Source of the DNA: Laguncularia racemosa
Taxonomy: Eukaryota; Streptophyta; Magnoliopsida; Myrtales; Combretaceae
Reading direction: 5' to 3'
NCBI GenBank assembly: GCA_037954665.1
Contig: JBBMOL010000018.1
Coordinates: 62,001 to 126,000 of the forward strand
DNA length: 64,000 nucleotides
Below the pieces are notes generated by a model that saw nothing but the letters and a program-made list of their open reading frames with translations, was not told where the DNA came from and made no database searches. Positions 8,818 through 22,111 of the stretch are shown here, piece by piece; position 1 is the stretch's first letter, and every line of letters begins with the position of its first letter. A program made the translations under genes and the position numbers.

Positions 8818-9832
8818 AATCATGCCTCACTACTTTTATTCAAATCTTCAAATCCTCCATAAGGTGTAACTTCTTCTAGATCATTAAGCTACTCAATGAA
8901 TGCCTCAACCTTGGGGTTGTCCATGTCTTTCTCCTCTCCTCTAGTCAAGCTTAACTTTAACCTATTATTACATAAGATCTCTTCAATATGCTCGTCTATT
9001 GAGGAGTCAACAATATCGATGGAATAGCATGAATCATCTATGCACATGGAGTGTTTCATGGTGATAGCCATTTTAATCACTAACTCTTCATCCCATATTC
9101 TTAATGTAAGCTTGCTATCCTCTACATCAATCACTACTCTAGCAATGACGAGGAATGCTCTTCTAAAGATTAAAGGCACATCCCTACCCTCATTTATGTC
9201 TAGAATTATAAAATCAATAAGGTATATGAAATTTCCTACCTTTACTAAGACATCCTCAATGATCCCCTTAGGGATTTTCACAAATCGGTCCACAACCTGT
9301 AGGCTCATTCTGGTGGGCTTTGGGTCAACTAAACCCAATTTCTTGAAGAAAGAGTATGGCATGAGATTAATACTTACCCCAAGATTGGCTAAGGCTTTAT
9401 CCATTGAGATGTCACTTACCAAACATGGGATAGTGAAGCTGCCTGGATCCTTTAGCTTTGGAGGGAGTTTGTTCTGAATGATAGATGAGCAATTTGCTCC
9501 AACTTTTACTATAAAACCATCCTTCAACTTCCACTTATTAAAGAGGAGTTCCTTTTGGAACTTGGCATATTTTGGCATCTGCAAAAGTGCCTCAACAAAT
9601 GGAATATTAATATGTAGCTGTTTAAAAAGTTCAAGGAATTTGCCGAACTGCTCCTTATCTTTGTTTGATTGAGGCGAGTTGAATATGGATTTTTTTTATA
9701 CATATTCCTTAACAACTGATGGTGATTTCTTTTCAGGTTCTTTCTTCTCAGGTTCCACCTTCTCCTTCTCAAAAGTTTGATTGTCTTCTTTCTTTTGCTT
9801 AGGTTCCTTTTCAATTCGCAGTTCCTTCCCAC
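8818..9832 (-). pseudogene. Aspartic protease region of the decayed Athila-like element
   Basis: The best frame is 9584-8889. It shows NKLPPKLKDPGSFTIPCLV, then ALANLGVSINLMP, where the catalytic DLGA is changed to NLGV, and a flap region with PLIFRRAF in place of the usual LILGRPF. The active Asp is therefore lost and the enzyme would be dead. Upstream (9832-9585) lie a Lys-rich linker and a frame change. Downstream the frame runs on through TAG and TGA stops (linker to RT) before homology ends. Confidence 0.75.
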
Positions 9833-9839
9833 TTCTCAA

Positions 9840-11071
9840 GGTTATAGAGTTCACTTGTTCCTTAGGATTATTCTCAATGGCACTAAAGAGAGAGCTTGCC
9901 TTTCAAACATCATTTTGGCTAATTGGCCAATTTGCTTCTTAAGATTGTAAATAGGAGCCATTTTGATTGCCATAAGAGAGGTTAGGATGGTTTCTCATGC
10001 CAAGATTATAGGTGTTATCATACGAGTTATATTACTACCTGTAGAAGTCTATACTCTCACTAGCATCTCCCACCTGAGGTTGTGCTCTTTGAGAATCCTT
10101 AAGGATAGAAACCTAATGGCTGAGAGCCTCTATCTTCGCCACCAAAGTAGTTATGAGATCTACTTCATACTTACTCGCCACTTTTTGCTTACCTCTATTA
10201 TTGCCCCACCAATAATTATTTTTAGCCATGTCAGCAAAAAGTTTCAAAGATTCTTCTAAGGTCTTAGAATTTAATGTACCGCTATTTGCAGCATCTACCA
10301 ACTGATAATTAGCTGGATTAAGTCCATTAAAAAAGGTTTGAACCTGCATCCATGTAGGTAGTTGATAGTGTGGGCACTTTCTTAACAATTCTATCCATCT
10401 TTGCCAAGAATCGTAAATTGTCTCACTATCTTGTTACATGAATGATGCAATGTCATTCCAGAGCTTGGTTGTCTTGCAAGGAGGGAAGTAGTTATCTAGA
10501 AATTGCTTTACTGTATCATCCTATGTAGTTAAAGCTCCGGGACTCAATGATTAAATTCATTTTTTAGCCTTCCCCATCAATGAGAAAGGGAATCTCTAGC
10601 ACACATCGCTTCATCTATCACCCCGTTATTCTTGAAGGTCTCATAAAACTTTTGAATGTGAGCATAGGGGTCCTCATCTGGTAATACATTGAATTGATAG
10701 TATTGCTGCAAGAGTTGAATCACCACACCCTTGATTTCGAAATTGTTAGCCCTAATGGGAGGCTTCACAATAGTCAGCCATGTTCCATTTAGGGTGGGTC
10801 TTACATAATCCAGATTGGTCTTAGGTGGATCCTTAGTTGTTGTTTCTTATGTTTCCTCTTTAATATTGTCTAATAAATTTATCCCACTATCTAAAGATTC
10901 TTCAGTTGATTCCTCTTCCTTTACTGTTGTTATGACTTTTATAATGGACGCTTCTCCCTCAATTACCGATTGTCTAGAAGATCCAATAGTTGTGTTCTTT
11001 CGAATCTTGAGAAGTGTTCTCTCAATCTCACGGTCTAGATAAAGAATGTCAAAAGGGAGAGACCTTGTCAT
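9840..11071 (-). pseudogene. Gag of the decayed Athila-like element
   Basis: The N-terminus at 11071 (MTRSLPFDILYLDREIERTL) matches the start type seen at 47730. The gag domain is split among frames: 10768-10577 (NNFEIKGVVIQLLQQYYQF, DEDPYAHIQKF) and 10388-10113 (TWMQVQTFFNGLNP, DAANSGTLNSKTLEESLKLF). Stops and frameshifts lie between 10577 and 10388, and near 9990. Order and spacing agree with the intact gag at 3233-4561. Confidence 0.75.
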
Positions 11072-11198
11072 ACACTATAAAAGCAACAGTCACGAGTTAG
11101 AGTATTCAAAAGATAAGGAGAGTAGAAAGAAATAAAACAAATAAAATAAATTATTAGAATAGCAGATAATAAGGTTTTTCCTAATATTGTTTTGCCAG

Positions 11199-11217
11199 AT
11201 CTTCAGCAATGACGCCA
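11199..11217 (-). other. Degenerate tRNA-Asp primer binding site
   Basis: TGGCGTCATTGCTGAAGAT on the minus strand is a mutated form of the tRNA-Asp site seen at 47759-47776. It is 6 nt from the LTR boundary at 11224. Confidence 0.65.
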
Positions 11218-11223
11218 AAAACT

Positions 11224-12673
11224 TGATGGGTCACTTTTCCAATCGTATCAAATTATATATTTATAAACCTAAAGAAATCTAATGACCAAGTTAAGCAAGT
11301 GTACTTGTCTAATGTAGTATAGATTGCAATGGGTGTCGTCCTCAAGAATCTTAAAAACAAGTACTAGTATTATCATTTTTCTACTATCTAATTTAAATCT
11401 TGATATGATATTAATAAACTAAATTACTAATTAACTAATCTAATAACCCTAAGATTAATTATAATTTCTTTAATAAATGAATTCAGTCACAAAACATACT
11501 CTTCATCTTGATCTACTCCAAACTCTAGGTTTCTTATAATAATGTATTACTTAATAATTTGTTTATGCTTTGCACTACATGAATTCTCAATTAAACTAAT
11601 TACTCTCTTGAGTTAATTAATTAATAACCTTATATGGAATAGTGGAGACCTCTCCCTCACTATCACCCTATAAGATTTCAATAAGTTCATAATTCCCAAA
11701 TAAAGATTTAATATTTATGCAGAAAATTGAAATTTTCCTACCTCTGAGTAAAACATGCAATCTTTCTATTTATGAAAATCTATCATATTAGATGAGACAT
11801 CTCTCTATCTAACAAGAATCAGACATAAAATTAATTTGTGTGTATAAATTAATCACAAAGCAATTAAAATACATGAATAGATACAAAGGCATTTTCTTTT
11901 CATTAATCAATAAACAATTTAATCACATGATTTAAAGTTTCTCAAGATGCAGAACATATAAATCTACTCCTCAATGGAATTTATAGTAATCACGAAAAAT
12001 CTAGAGAAATCATGATGAAAATAATAAACCCTTTTTGATGTTTTGTAATCTCCGATGATGCTCTAACGATTTCTCTCTCTATATTCATAATTTTACTCTC
12101 CTAGGGTTTTTTGAGTGACTGTGAGTAATAAAAGATTTGAATCCTTAATTTTCGAAATAAAGTGAGTATTTATAGTATAAGAAATAGGGTCGCATACACG
12201 GCTTAGTGCACACTTATGCTCGGGGCCGTGTATTATGGAATAATGTGAAATTCTAGTATTCAGGATTTTGCACGGCCTCTTACACGACCGTGCTTGGGGT
12301 TGTGCACTTTGAAATTTCTTCATTTTCTTCTTTGGTTAGATTTCTTCCTTCAACACTACCCTCTACATAGCTTGGACAGTAGACAAGGCATAATTTCACT
12401 ATACATTCTGATTACTTTTTGCTCTTCAACACTAGTGTCAGCATAGCTATGTTGAAAGTCGTATACATGTGTAAATCATCATTTCTTATATTTTGCCAAA
12501 TTTTACCTCGTTTTCGCTCGAACCTTCTTTGAATCCATAAATTGCACTCTTTAAACCCTGGATTCAAATATTAAGTACTTAAGTGTCTTTTTTTTATATA
12601 TAAATTCACACAAAACTCATAAAAAAATCATATTCAATAAATATTATAAATAAGGTTCTTTTAGCACTTATCA
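11224..12673 (-). repeat. 5' LTR of the decayed Athila-like element (about 1450 bp)
   Basis: On the minus strand it starts TGATAAGTGC at 12673 and ends CCATCA at 11224. The start matches the LTR at 6204 (TGATAAGTCG). A TATA-like box (TATAAATA) lies near 12174-12167. Upstream, 12185-12310 carries ACACGGC...GGCCGTGTAT-type palindromes. Confidence 0.7.
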
Positions 12674-12675
12674 AG

Positions 12676-12827
12676 CACCAAGCTTAAATACCACCTAGCT
12701 ATATAATTTAGAGAAAATTAGAACGAGTAAGGAATGAGTTAGTGCCATCGAGATGGTTATATAAATATAGATAGACAAACACCAAACCTAAATACCAACT
12801 AACTATATAATTTAGAGAAAATTAGAA
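12676..12827. repeat. 48-bp direct repeat, 104-bp period
   Basis: CACCAAGCTTAAATACC... at 12676-12723 recurs with few changes at 12780-12827, both ending in AGAGAAAATTAGAA. It lies just outside the LTR end at 12673. Confidence 0.8.
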
Positions 12828-15149
12828 AGGGGAAGGGGGTAGCCTAGTGGATTGCGATTAATAACCCAGTACTAGTATTGTAGGCATGAGAAGGGAATGA
12901 GTAATGCCAAGCTAAAGTTTGGAGACAGCAAAGAGAGCGAGGAAGACTAATACATTGATAGGAAGTTGTATTTTAAAAATAAAAAATGAAAAGATTCTAA
13001 ATTTTTTATTTTCTTATTTTCTTCTTCTTCTTCGTCTTTTTAATGTTTAATTTGTTGTATTCTATACTGTATATCATATTTCAAAATGAGGATAAAGGCA
13101 CTAGATAAGGCTTTATTAAAATGTTAATTTCTAAAGGTATATTGGTTACTTATTACATGCATTTTTGCTAGTACTTATCTATAATAAAGTTTCATAAGAT
13201 TGGCATATGATATTTATTGGTGTTCAATAGTAGTTAGTTAGCTATTAGGTTTTGCCAACATTACATTAATTGCATTAGTGTCCTTGATCAAGTTCATACC
13301 TAAGGGGGTATGAACACAAAATCATAAGGGGCTATGAACACAAAATCATCATGTGTGTAAGTCTAAGTATACTCTCCAACTTAGGAATTTGGTTCTAAAA
13401 TGATACATAGTGAGAATTTGGTGTAATTTACCTTTAGACCTTACACTATCATGCACTTGTCATATTTTTATACCCATGAAACTTGGCTTAGTTATCTATT
13501 ACTTGACTTACTCGTGAGTGAATGGTAGTGATGAGTTAAGATGCATTCTATTCATCTCTTGCCGTATAGTTAGTATATCTTTATCCACTTTATTAGACAT
13601 AAGTGACTCAGAAGGACATGTTTGTGGTAAGATCTAGTCAAGTCTTAGTTGCTTTGGTAAATTAAGCAAAAAGATCAAAATCATGATGCAATCATGTAGA
13701 AATTAGATCATGATATCAAAAAAGAAAGATATGATCACACACATTGGTTCAAAATTGGTTTACATTGTGGGGGTCCTTTTAGAAATGTTGAATGGCTTAA
13801 CAAACAAGGCTAAATGTTCCAAAAGTCTAGGCCTAGTTGTGGCATGACTCTCATAAGTGGGCTATAGAGGATTGCACACATTAATAAAGGCACTTTAGAT
13901 TGGATCTAAAATGGGAGACGCCAAGTAATAGATTGGATCTAAAATGGGAGACGCCAAGTAACTCCAGTCAAATAGCTTGGAGTTAATTAATTTGATTTTT
14001 AGTTAGAATTAATTATTCAACTAAAATTCTCTAAATAAATTAATTGATTTCGATTTTAGAGTTATAATTAATTGAAAGATTAAAATGCTCTTAGAAATTG
14101 ATCAATTTAATTATAGAGAAAATTAAATAAAGAAAATTGAATAGGACTATGATTAGGCTAAAAACATAATGAACAGCACCAAGGCCTTGACTATATAAGA
14201 GAGAGAGGCTTTTTGTTTTTATAGTCTTATTTTCTAAGCCCATAACATGGATGCATATATGTAAGGGGAATACCATGTTTGATCAATTATCTTCTTACTT
14301 ACCTGCTTGTATATGAGTAATAGTGTTGCATCCTCTTACCTAAAATGAGAAATATTCTCATTACACATTATTAATCCTTATTTTAGATTATATAGGATAA
14401 TTAACCAATTGAATAGAATGATAGCTTTATAGTAAAAGGGAAAAATGCAAGTTAATACCTAAAACTATTGGTTAGGTGCTTATGACTCTAGAAATATAGT
14501 TGTGTTTTCCAGTAAAACCTAAAAAATGCATTTACCTCCTTAAAATTTTCCTAAAAAATCTCAAGCTAATGTTAATTTTTTGGAGCATTAAGTAATGATT
14601 TATGGAGATAATATACTTTTTCAAAAATATTATGCTCTGAACTGAAGTAAGGCAACTCCACCACATACTTATATCGTAACATGAGCATGTAATACTTAGA
14701 AACCAACTACAATCCACATAATATATTAAACCATCAAACTCTCAATTCATAAATTCTCATAAGGAAAACTTTAGTTTGACAAAAAAGCAACAAAAATCTT
14801 TATAAGTAAAAATTATCAATTAGACCTATTAGCTATAGTCTTTAAAAGTAAGAAAATAAATATATCAATTAATAAGTCTTTCAATACCTAAAACATTATT
14901 GATTCTCCTTGTATGAGTTATCATTATTCCCTTCACAATAGTATAGAATCTAACTCATATAATCATAATGGTCAATATCTTTATAGTCACCTAAAATGAA
15001 AACCAAAGGAGTGAATGGTAAATACAAACATACATAAATGACAAACCACACACAACTTAGTAATTTTAAACTAGTTGTAGTCTCAAGAACATACACACAT
15101 GAAATTAGACCCCTAGAGTTATTTTTGAAAGTGTCGATCCTTTATATGC
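12828..15149. other. AT-rich region without recognisable gene
   Basis: No frame shows homology I recognise. It contains a 22-bp repeat (TATGAACACAAAATCAT, 13307-13348 region) and the 33-bp tandem duplication listed separately. Otherwise it looks like degraded intergenic DNA. Confidence 0.5.
13896..13961. repeat. Perfect 33-bp tandem duplication
   Basis: Two identical adjacent units, each beginning TAGATTGGATCTAAAATG and ending CGCCAAGTAA (13896-13928 and 13929-13961). Perfect identity suggests a recent duplication. Confidence 0.9.
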
Positions 15150-15350
15150 CCCTAATAGAAGACAAGTTTACCTATCAAATTTTGTAATATAGTGTATTAA
15201 ATATAGATATCATTCCACATAGATTACAAATACTAATACTAACCTACACCTTATTATCAAACAGGTAAATTATCAAGATTAATTAATCTAAACCCTATAA
15301 CTAAGTATTAATTAATGAACTCGAGATTAAATTGAAAGAAAGAAAAGCAA
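15150..15350 (-). repeat. LTR fragment of the solo-LTR family
   Basis: About 200 bp align by eye with the reverse complement of the 3' end of the solo LTR (roughly 20990-21180). Shared blocks include ATCAAATTTTGTAATATAGT, then TATTAAATA, and AACCTACA(C/T)CTTATTAT. It is therefore an oppositely oriented piece of the same family. Similarity fades past 15350, but a TATA box on the minus strand near 15700 suggests the LTR may extend further. Confidence 0.65.
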
Positions 15351-17389
15351 AACAAGCTATAGATGGAGGGGTTCTAGAAGGAGTAGTCACGTGAGTATCA
15401 CGTGGGTACTGTGTTTCACGTTACTTCAAAGAAAGTGATGTGGAGATGGCATGTGATGGAATAACTAGGGAGAGAGTGGAAAAGAGGAGGAATAGGCAAT
15501 CTCAAGAGTCTCGAATACACAAGTGACTAATAAGGAAGCTAAGGGGACATCAAGCACTAACCTTGTAGTTCTTAAGCCTTGGAGATCGTTCTTCACTTGA
15601 ACTCTTATTTGATCTTTGAGAGTGAGAATTCTAGGTGGAACACCGTTTCTCCAATCTCTAGAATCCAAAAAAGAATTCTTTAATGAGAAGGAATGTCTAA
15701 GTATTTATAGACTCTTAGGTCTAATGACATCCATCATATCACCTTAGTGATCAACGAACAAGATGGAGTCTGCTTATTTTAGGGTTACTCTAATGAGCTT
15801 GCTATAGGCTTAAGGCCAGTAGCTTTTCTCATAAGTACATGAGCTTACCTGAAAAAGGTTGGATACAGATGGATTAGTCCAACGATCCCTGTTCCGAGCT
15901 CACTAAGCCAATTCTTCCTTAATCATCCTAATAGCTAAACTAGAATCATTAAGCCCTATCACTTAACCTAATGAGTCAAGCCAAATGATAAATGGGCTTA
16001 GCCCAATATATTTATATAATGATTCCAACCCTTTACATTTTGCCCCCTAACCATAGCTCTCCAAACGAAGTTGAAGGGGTTTGGGCATTTCTTGTGAGAG
16101 GCATTAAAATCATCACCGTACTGGCATAATCAATGCTTCTTCTTACCAATGAATTGAAGTAAACTGAATTACCTTCATTGTCTTCTTCATGACATTCACT
16201 TCCTCATATGCTTCATGTGAAGACACGTTCCACACTATTAATGAACATTCGAGGCATTTAGTAGGATAATGTGATCCAACTATAGCACCATTTTAGTAGA
16301 AGCTATATATGTAAATTACATATATAATGATAATTTTTTTGTCAAGTACATAAGAACACCAATAATGAAGTGAAGCCTAACAAATCACAACCGAATCTCT
16401 AAATTATTCTTTTCTTACGCTTGAGAAAATGTCATGTTTGGAAGTTGTATTTCTTGTAATGTGTCTTCTTCATGTTGCATCAAACAAAGAAACCATAAGT
16501 TGTATACTTGCAATCCTCTATGTCTTCTTTTCCGCTCGAAATCTACCATAATAGAAAAGACAATCTTTCTCAAATCTTTTCTAACTCTTCACTTGGCTGA
16601 ATATATCCCAACAAGAATTTACTTTTCAATTCTAATATATCCCAATAAATATCAAATCCAATCTTTAAATATTTATAAGATCTTCAAAATCCATTAATTG
16701 CTAAATTTAAATCATTGAGTGTTAACTTCTTTGTGATCTCTTCATGTGGCTATGTATACATGCCTTGTCGATTTTTTTTTTTTTTTGCCCCCTAATTTTA
16801 ATGATCAAGTTATCAAGTGACACGCCACGATCAAGTGATCAAGAAGCTCAAAAAGCTACACTCCATACGGAGACAAGCATTGTCAAGCCTTTCTAATAAG
16901 ACATATTACAATCCTACCACTTAAGAGCGATAAATGGAGAAAAACATCAAGGAAGAATAAGAATCTACTTTGATTCGAAGACAGCCTTGAATGTAACTTC
17001 ACTTTGCTACCATAGACATGCGATTGTAGTGACATCATGGACTTTTACCCATCGCCTCCTTCATCTAGGGTCACACTCTATAACTTGGTTAAAATTGGCT
17101 TGTGAAAATTTCAATGGAAAGAATTGAGACACGTTTGATCCTTCTCCTCCTTTGCTCTTAATAAGGATGTCTTCAACACGTTAGTTTCTTAATGCATCCA
17201 TCTTCCTTTTTCTTAAAAAAAAAAAAAAAATTCTTGCTTTGATTCTCATCTTGTCTTCTATTTCGTGACAAGTGATAAAAGTGTGACCCAATAGTAAATC
17301 GGAACAGGAATAACAACGGGTTCTTTGAGAACAGCTCACGTCGTCTTTGCGATCAAGCCTCAATTTGCCTTTCTTTTCTTCTTTCTTTA
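15351..17389. other. No recognisable gene
   Basis: A TATA-like CTATAAATAC on the minus strand near 15700 and two CACGTG-related sites near 15390-15402 may belong to an LTR continuing from 15150-15350. The rest is AT-rich with homopolymer tracts (16771-16786, 17216-17230). Confidence 0.4.
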
Positions 17390-19010
17390 TTTTCTTATTT
17401 ATTGATTTGATATTACTGTCATAGTAATTTTCGAAAAAGTATACATAACTATACAATTACCTCACATACTTGCTCATCTAAGTAATTGGCAATAACCTTT
17501 GTCTTTATTCTCTAATCAAAAGAGAGTCCAATAAAAAATTGATAATTCATCCATTCAAAAACATACAATGTAAATCAGAAACTCTGACTACTGTATTAGC
17601 ATTTCTAAATCTCTTTAATCGGAAATATTTAAAATGACCCTAATACCTCTTCTACATTTCTTAATTGATGTCAATATCACCTTCCAAACTATTGTTTCCT
17701 TAGCAAATGCAAATAATACATTGTCTAAATGGGGTTGTTCTCAACCATGGGAACTTAGGAAGAAAATAAACTATGAAAGATATGTATGAATACTCCTTTA
17801 ATTGCTTTTGTCTTCACTTACTATATTAGGAAAATCTATAATTATCAGTAAAGGGCAAGTTGTTAAGCATAAATTTCAATAAGTAAGTAGTCTACCTCAC
17901 GATAGCTTTCAAATTGTATCAAAAGTACTTTCCGACTGTAGGATTAACATAAGGATTCGCAATCTTCCTAACTTTCCTCCCTTTTGTATCAACCGAATGA
18001 CGTTTGCTTGTAGTCTTTTCTTCATGATAATGTATATTCTCACTACTACTACTACTACTACCTCTTGTAGTTGATTTTAGCATATATTTTGACCTTTTAC
18101 CAATTCCAGTGGATTTGTACCCTTCATAATTCCTCCTACTCCTTTCATATTGCATAAATTCTATTTGCAAAGCCATATTCTTAGCTTTGAAAAATGTACG
18201 AATAACTTGAACGCTAATCCAATGCCTTAGTGGTGGTTTCAAGTCATCAAGTATCTTGCAACTTACTATTGTTCCGACTCAAGAAGGTTATTTTTTTTCG
18301 CAAGTCTCAAGAACTCTATAGTATACTCATGCATAGTTTTATTTCCCTATTGACATCTTTGATATTGCTGAAATAGAATCTATTTATAGTTAGAGGGTAG
18401 AAGCTCTCTCTTTAACAAATCTTAGATTTTATACTAAGTTTGTATAGGGCCCCTTTTTTCACGTGCCCTTCTAGACTAAACTCTCTTCCACTAAATAGAT
18501 GCCCCTCCTTTTAGTCTACATGCCACCATCTAACTCTCTTCTATGGTGGAGTTTCCAAATAATTAAAGAATCAATCCACCTCTACAATCCAATCCAGAAA
18601 CTCTTACATTCCCAAACAATCATTAAAATATAGAGTATCCACCTTCAATAAAAAATCTCTTAATCCCTGTCATTTTTATAAGCATCTCTCCTTGCATGCC
18701 CTTTAAAGGATTCCATCAACTTTGCCTATGTAGTTTAAGGTCATTTTCTTCTTTTAAATCATCATCATAATAGGTGTATTGTCGATGAGTAAGAATAGGC
18801 TTGTTAATAGGGTCACCACTAACCAAATCTACCCCTAACCTCTATTGTCATTTTATCTACTATGTGCATTTATTCTTAAAGCATCCAAACGTTCTACAAT
18901 CTCCTGAAGTGTGCCTCAAAACACTAGAATTTGAGATCCATCTATCACTTCAAACATTACAACGCATTGTTCTCTTGAGGAAGAACACCTAATTCATGCT
19001 TCAATACGAA
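17390..19010 (-). pseudogene. Chromovirus-type gag remnant, copy A
   Basis: Degenerate minus-strand gag read through several frames. Recognisable parts are an N-terminal segment around 18900-18700, LLKVDTLYFND and EFLDWIVEVD near 18660-18560, and an open segment 18242-17919. The last contains RHWISVQVIRTFFKAKNMALQIEFM, YERSRRNYEGYKSTG, STTRGSSSS and NPYVNPTVGKYF. The zinc-knuckle start (CF.C expected) is mutated to YF. The same sequence occurs again at 23025-24490. Both copies have many stops. Copy A carries about 200 bp at 17490-17690 that copy B lacks. Confidence 0.7.
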
Positions 19011-21625
19011 AGGAAACTTTTGTAGGAATTGACACTACGTAGCATGCATGTCAGTATGTCAATATTAATTTTCTTTTGACTACTAAGGTATTTTAAAGCC
19101 CCATGGTTAGAATACAAGATAAACTCTTTACCTATAAGGTGGTGTTCTCAAATCTTAAGAGCTCTAACTATAGAGTAGAATTCTTTGTCATAGGTACTCC
19201 ACTTTCTTCTAGCATCACTTAATTTCTTACTAGAGAATGCTACTGGCCTCTATTCTTGGGACAAAATAGTCCCTGTCCATATGCCACTAGTATCACATTC
19301 CACTTCATACAACTTGTTAAAGTTTGGTAATACCAAAACAAGAGTTGTGCAAAGCTTCTCTTTTAAAAGGGTAAAACTATTGGCTGCTTTTTCTCCCCAC
19401 TAAAAATTCCCTTTCTTTAAACTCTCTATCATTAGAGCAACAATAATGTTGAAGTTTCTGATGAAATTCCTATAGAAAGTAGCCAAACCATGGGCACTAC
19501 GCAATTCCAACACATTCTTAAGTACAGGCCAATCTCTAATTGCCCTAATCTTAGAATCATTCACTTGAATTCCAATAGTAGACACGACATACCTCATGAA
19601 TAACAACTTATTTGTTATAAAATTGCACTTCTTAAGATTAATACACAATTTGTGCTCCTTTAATATGGATAACACTTGCCTTAAATGTAGTAAGTGTTCT
19701 TCCTTAGAACTACAACAAACTTTCAAATGAAAGGTTTTAGTTGTTGGGTTATCAAGCATATGAAGGTACTGGGAGCATTGGATAATTTGAATGGCATCAC
19801 TAACCACTCACACAACCCTTCTAATAAGTTTTTAATTAGATATATATATGTAGTGAAATTTAAAGTATTTTTTCTTTATTTTGGCATTTTTTGAACAATT
19901 TGAATTTTAATTGAGTAATATTTTGATTTCAGGGCTTTGATGAATAATTGAATTAAAAAAGGAAGAAAAGGAATCCAACCTTACTCAATTAGAAAATAAA
20001 TAGAAGAAGTTATGAATTTTTTAAGATAGACAAGGCCAATAGATATGACCATATCTAAATCGTGTTAAATTTGAAGCATAAAAGTCAAGAGTTACATAAA
20101 GGTTAGACGTGACCGTGTTTATTGGTCATGTATCTCTAAAAAATAATTAATTTCAAAACACGACTTAGATACAACCATGTCTAGGCTATGTTAACTGCAG
20201 CATCCAGTTTTTGAAGTTTTTTATTGACAATTTCAACATGACCTAAGCCACAACCATGTGATAGCGTGTTAGCCTAAAAACAAAGTTTTTTTATGCCTAT
20301 TATATAAAGGACAAGAGGGACTCGACTTGAGGAAGGAGAGAAGATATTTTTTATTTATTTTAAGGTTTTTTGAGAGATTAAATGACTATTTTTTTGTACT
20401 CCAAGGAATTAGGGTTTTCTTTAATCTCTTTGACAATACATGCTTTTACATCATTAAGGATTTCTGTTTTCAATATGATTAGAGTTTAATTTTTCTTAGT
20501 ATGCAGACTTGTGGATCCTAGGATTATTATGTGACTAGATTTATTACTATTCAATGAATTCTTAGATTTCATTATTCAAACATGTGTTTTTTATTTTGTT
20601 TAGATTAATATTTCTAGGGTATTATTCTATCTGTTTGATATTACACATTATGATTGAGAAATCTAATGTATAATTAGATCTAGCATGTTAAGAAAGAATT
20701 GATGTAATCTTAGAGATAAGTTACATAATTCTTTTAAAATTAGTTAATTTGTTTTAAGGAATTCATTGTTTTTAATGTGATCTTTGAAATGAGTTATTAT
20801 AAAGGGATTCAAATAAGTATTTTTAATGTTAGGATTAATAAGCTTGAGAAAGTTATTAAACTAATTTAGAAATTCCCTCGATTAATAAAATTAAGAAGGA
20901 TTTGAATGAATTTTGTTGATATCACATAATAATTCATATGGGAAACAAAGTCTAGATACGAGTTTTACTATCTTGAAGTTAATTATAATCTGTTTTGGTC
21001 TTCTTTTTTTCAATTTAACTTTAGTTCATTAGTTAATATTTAGTTATAAGTTTTAGATTAGTTAATCTTTATAATTTATTGGTTATATAATAAGATGTAG
21101 GTTATTATTAATACTCATAATGCATGTAGGATGATATTCGTATTTAATATACTATATTACAAAATTTGATAAGTATACTTGCCTCACATCACCTTCCTTT
21201 GTCTTAAGCTTGGTCTTCCATTCACCCCCTAACTTGATTCAAATTTGATGGTACTCATTCTTCAAATCAATTTTTGAAAACCAATTGGCTCCATGTAACT
21301 AATCTAACATATCATCTAACCTTAGAATAGGGAATTTATGATCTATAGTAGTGATCCTATCTATAGCTCTATTGTCAACATACATCCTCCAACTCCCAGC
21401 ATTCTTTGAAGTTAGTAAAGCTAGTGCAACACATGGACTTATACTCCTTGAATAAGTCCTTTTCAAAACAATTCTACCACCTTTTCCCTCAAGATTTCAC
21501 CCTCTTTTCGAATTCATCCTATAATGTGGCAAGTTTGGTAAACTTGCTATAAGGACCCTCAACTTGCTTAACCAAGATATCTTAGAACTAAGCTTAGAGG
21601 TAATAATCTAAGCAACCCTAAACAA
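19011..21625 (-). pseudogene. Gypsy RT/RNase H remnant, split by a solo LTR
   Basis: Minus strand. The upstream part (21625-21197) reads YSRSISPCVALALL, SWRMYVDNRAI, FPILRLDDMLD and FSKIDLKNEYHQI, which is the RT N-terminal half. It is interrupted by the LTR 19822-21191. The downstream part (19816-19011) reads GLCEWLVMPFKLSNAPSTFI, then the region after the catalytic motif (HLRQVLSILKEHKLCINLKKC), AHGLATFYRNFIRNF and RNase H (RPVAFSSKKLSDARRKW). The YxDD motif itself is lost near 19745, where the frame shifts. Several other stops and frameshifts make it a dead copy. It is of the same lineage as the pol at 6205-7797. Confidence 0.8.
19822..21191 (+). repeat. Solo LTR, Athila-like, with 5-bp TSD CCTTC
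   Basis: The left end is TAATAAG, probably from TGATAAG as in the LTR at 6204. The right end is CACATCA. The flanks 19817-19821 and 21192-21196 are both CCTTC, a perfect target duplication. The interior has a TATA box (TTATATAAAGG near 20300) preceded by ACACG/CGTGT-type motifs (20105-20265). Length is 1370 bp. With no internal region, it is the product of LTR-LTR recombination. It sits in the RT of another element. Confidence 0.85.
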
Positions 21626-22078
21626 TATTGGCATACCCTAAAAGTAAGTTCCAAACTGACAATAAACCAATAACCGAACTAAGAAAGAGATTAACAACCT
21701 AAATAGGGCAGTGGGACCTAGTCTAATAAGATAAATGCCATCCAAAGTTAATTCTAATATGATGAAATTATAAAGCCTGAATAGTAGTAAAACCAAGAAT
21801 ACCTAATATAAGCTAACAATCGAAGAAAATTTACAAAAAGAAAAAAAAAAACTCTATATTGTGCAAAAATGGTTAAAATGCTAAATTGCCTCTAAAAGTA
21901 AAAAATTCAAGGTAAAAGAAAAAATTTATAGTAAAATATAAAATAGTAAATAATAAATCATAAATTAAGATAAGTAAATAATAAAAAGGTAAGATTAATA
22001 CATTGATAAAGATCCATGCCACACATATATAGGACATAAAAGTGACAATGTCTACCCTTTATCACCATAATTAATAGC

Positions 22079-22111
<33 letters not shown>

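Larger units (their letters stand above)
8818..12673 (-). mobile_element. Decayed Athila-like retrotransposon, 3' truncated
   Basis: On the minus strand: 5' LTR 12673-11224, degenerate tRNA-Asp PBS, gag with stops and frameshifts, protease, and the start of the protease-RT linker, after which similarity stops near 8820. RT, RNase H, integrase and a 3' LTR are not visible. It belongs to the same group as the elements at 1-6204 and 42725-49522 by gag and protease motifs. More mutations suggest an older insertion. Confidence 0.8.

Noticed and set aside
12838..12900. tRNA-like A box (TAGCCTAGTGGA)
   Set aside because: No matching B box and no cloverleaf could be drawn. A SINE remains possible but unsupported.
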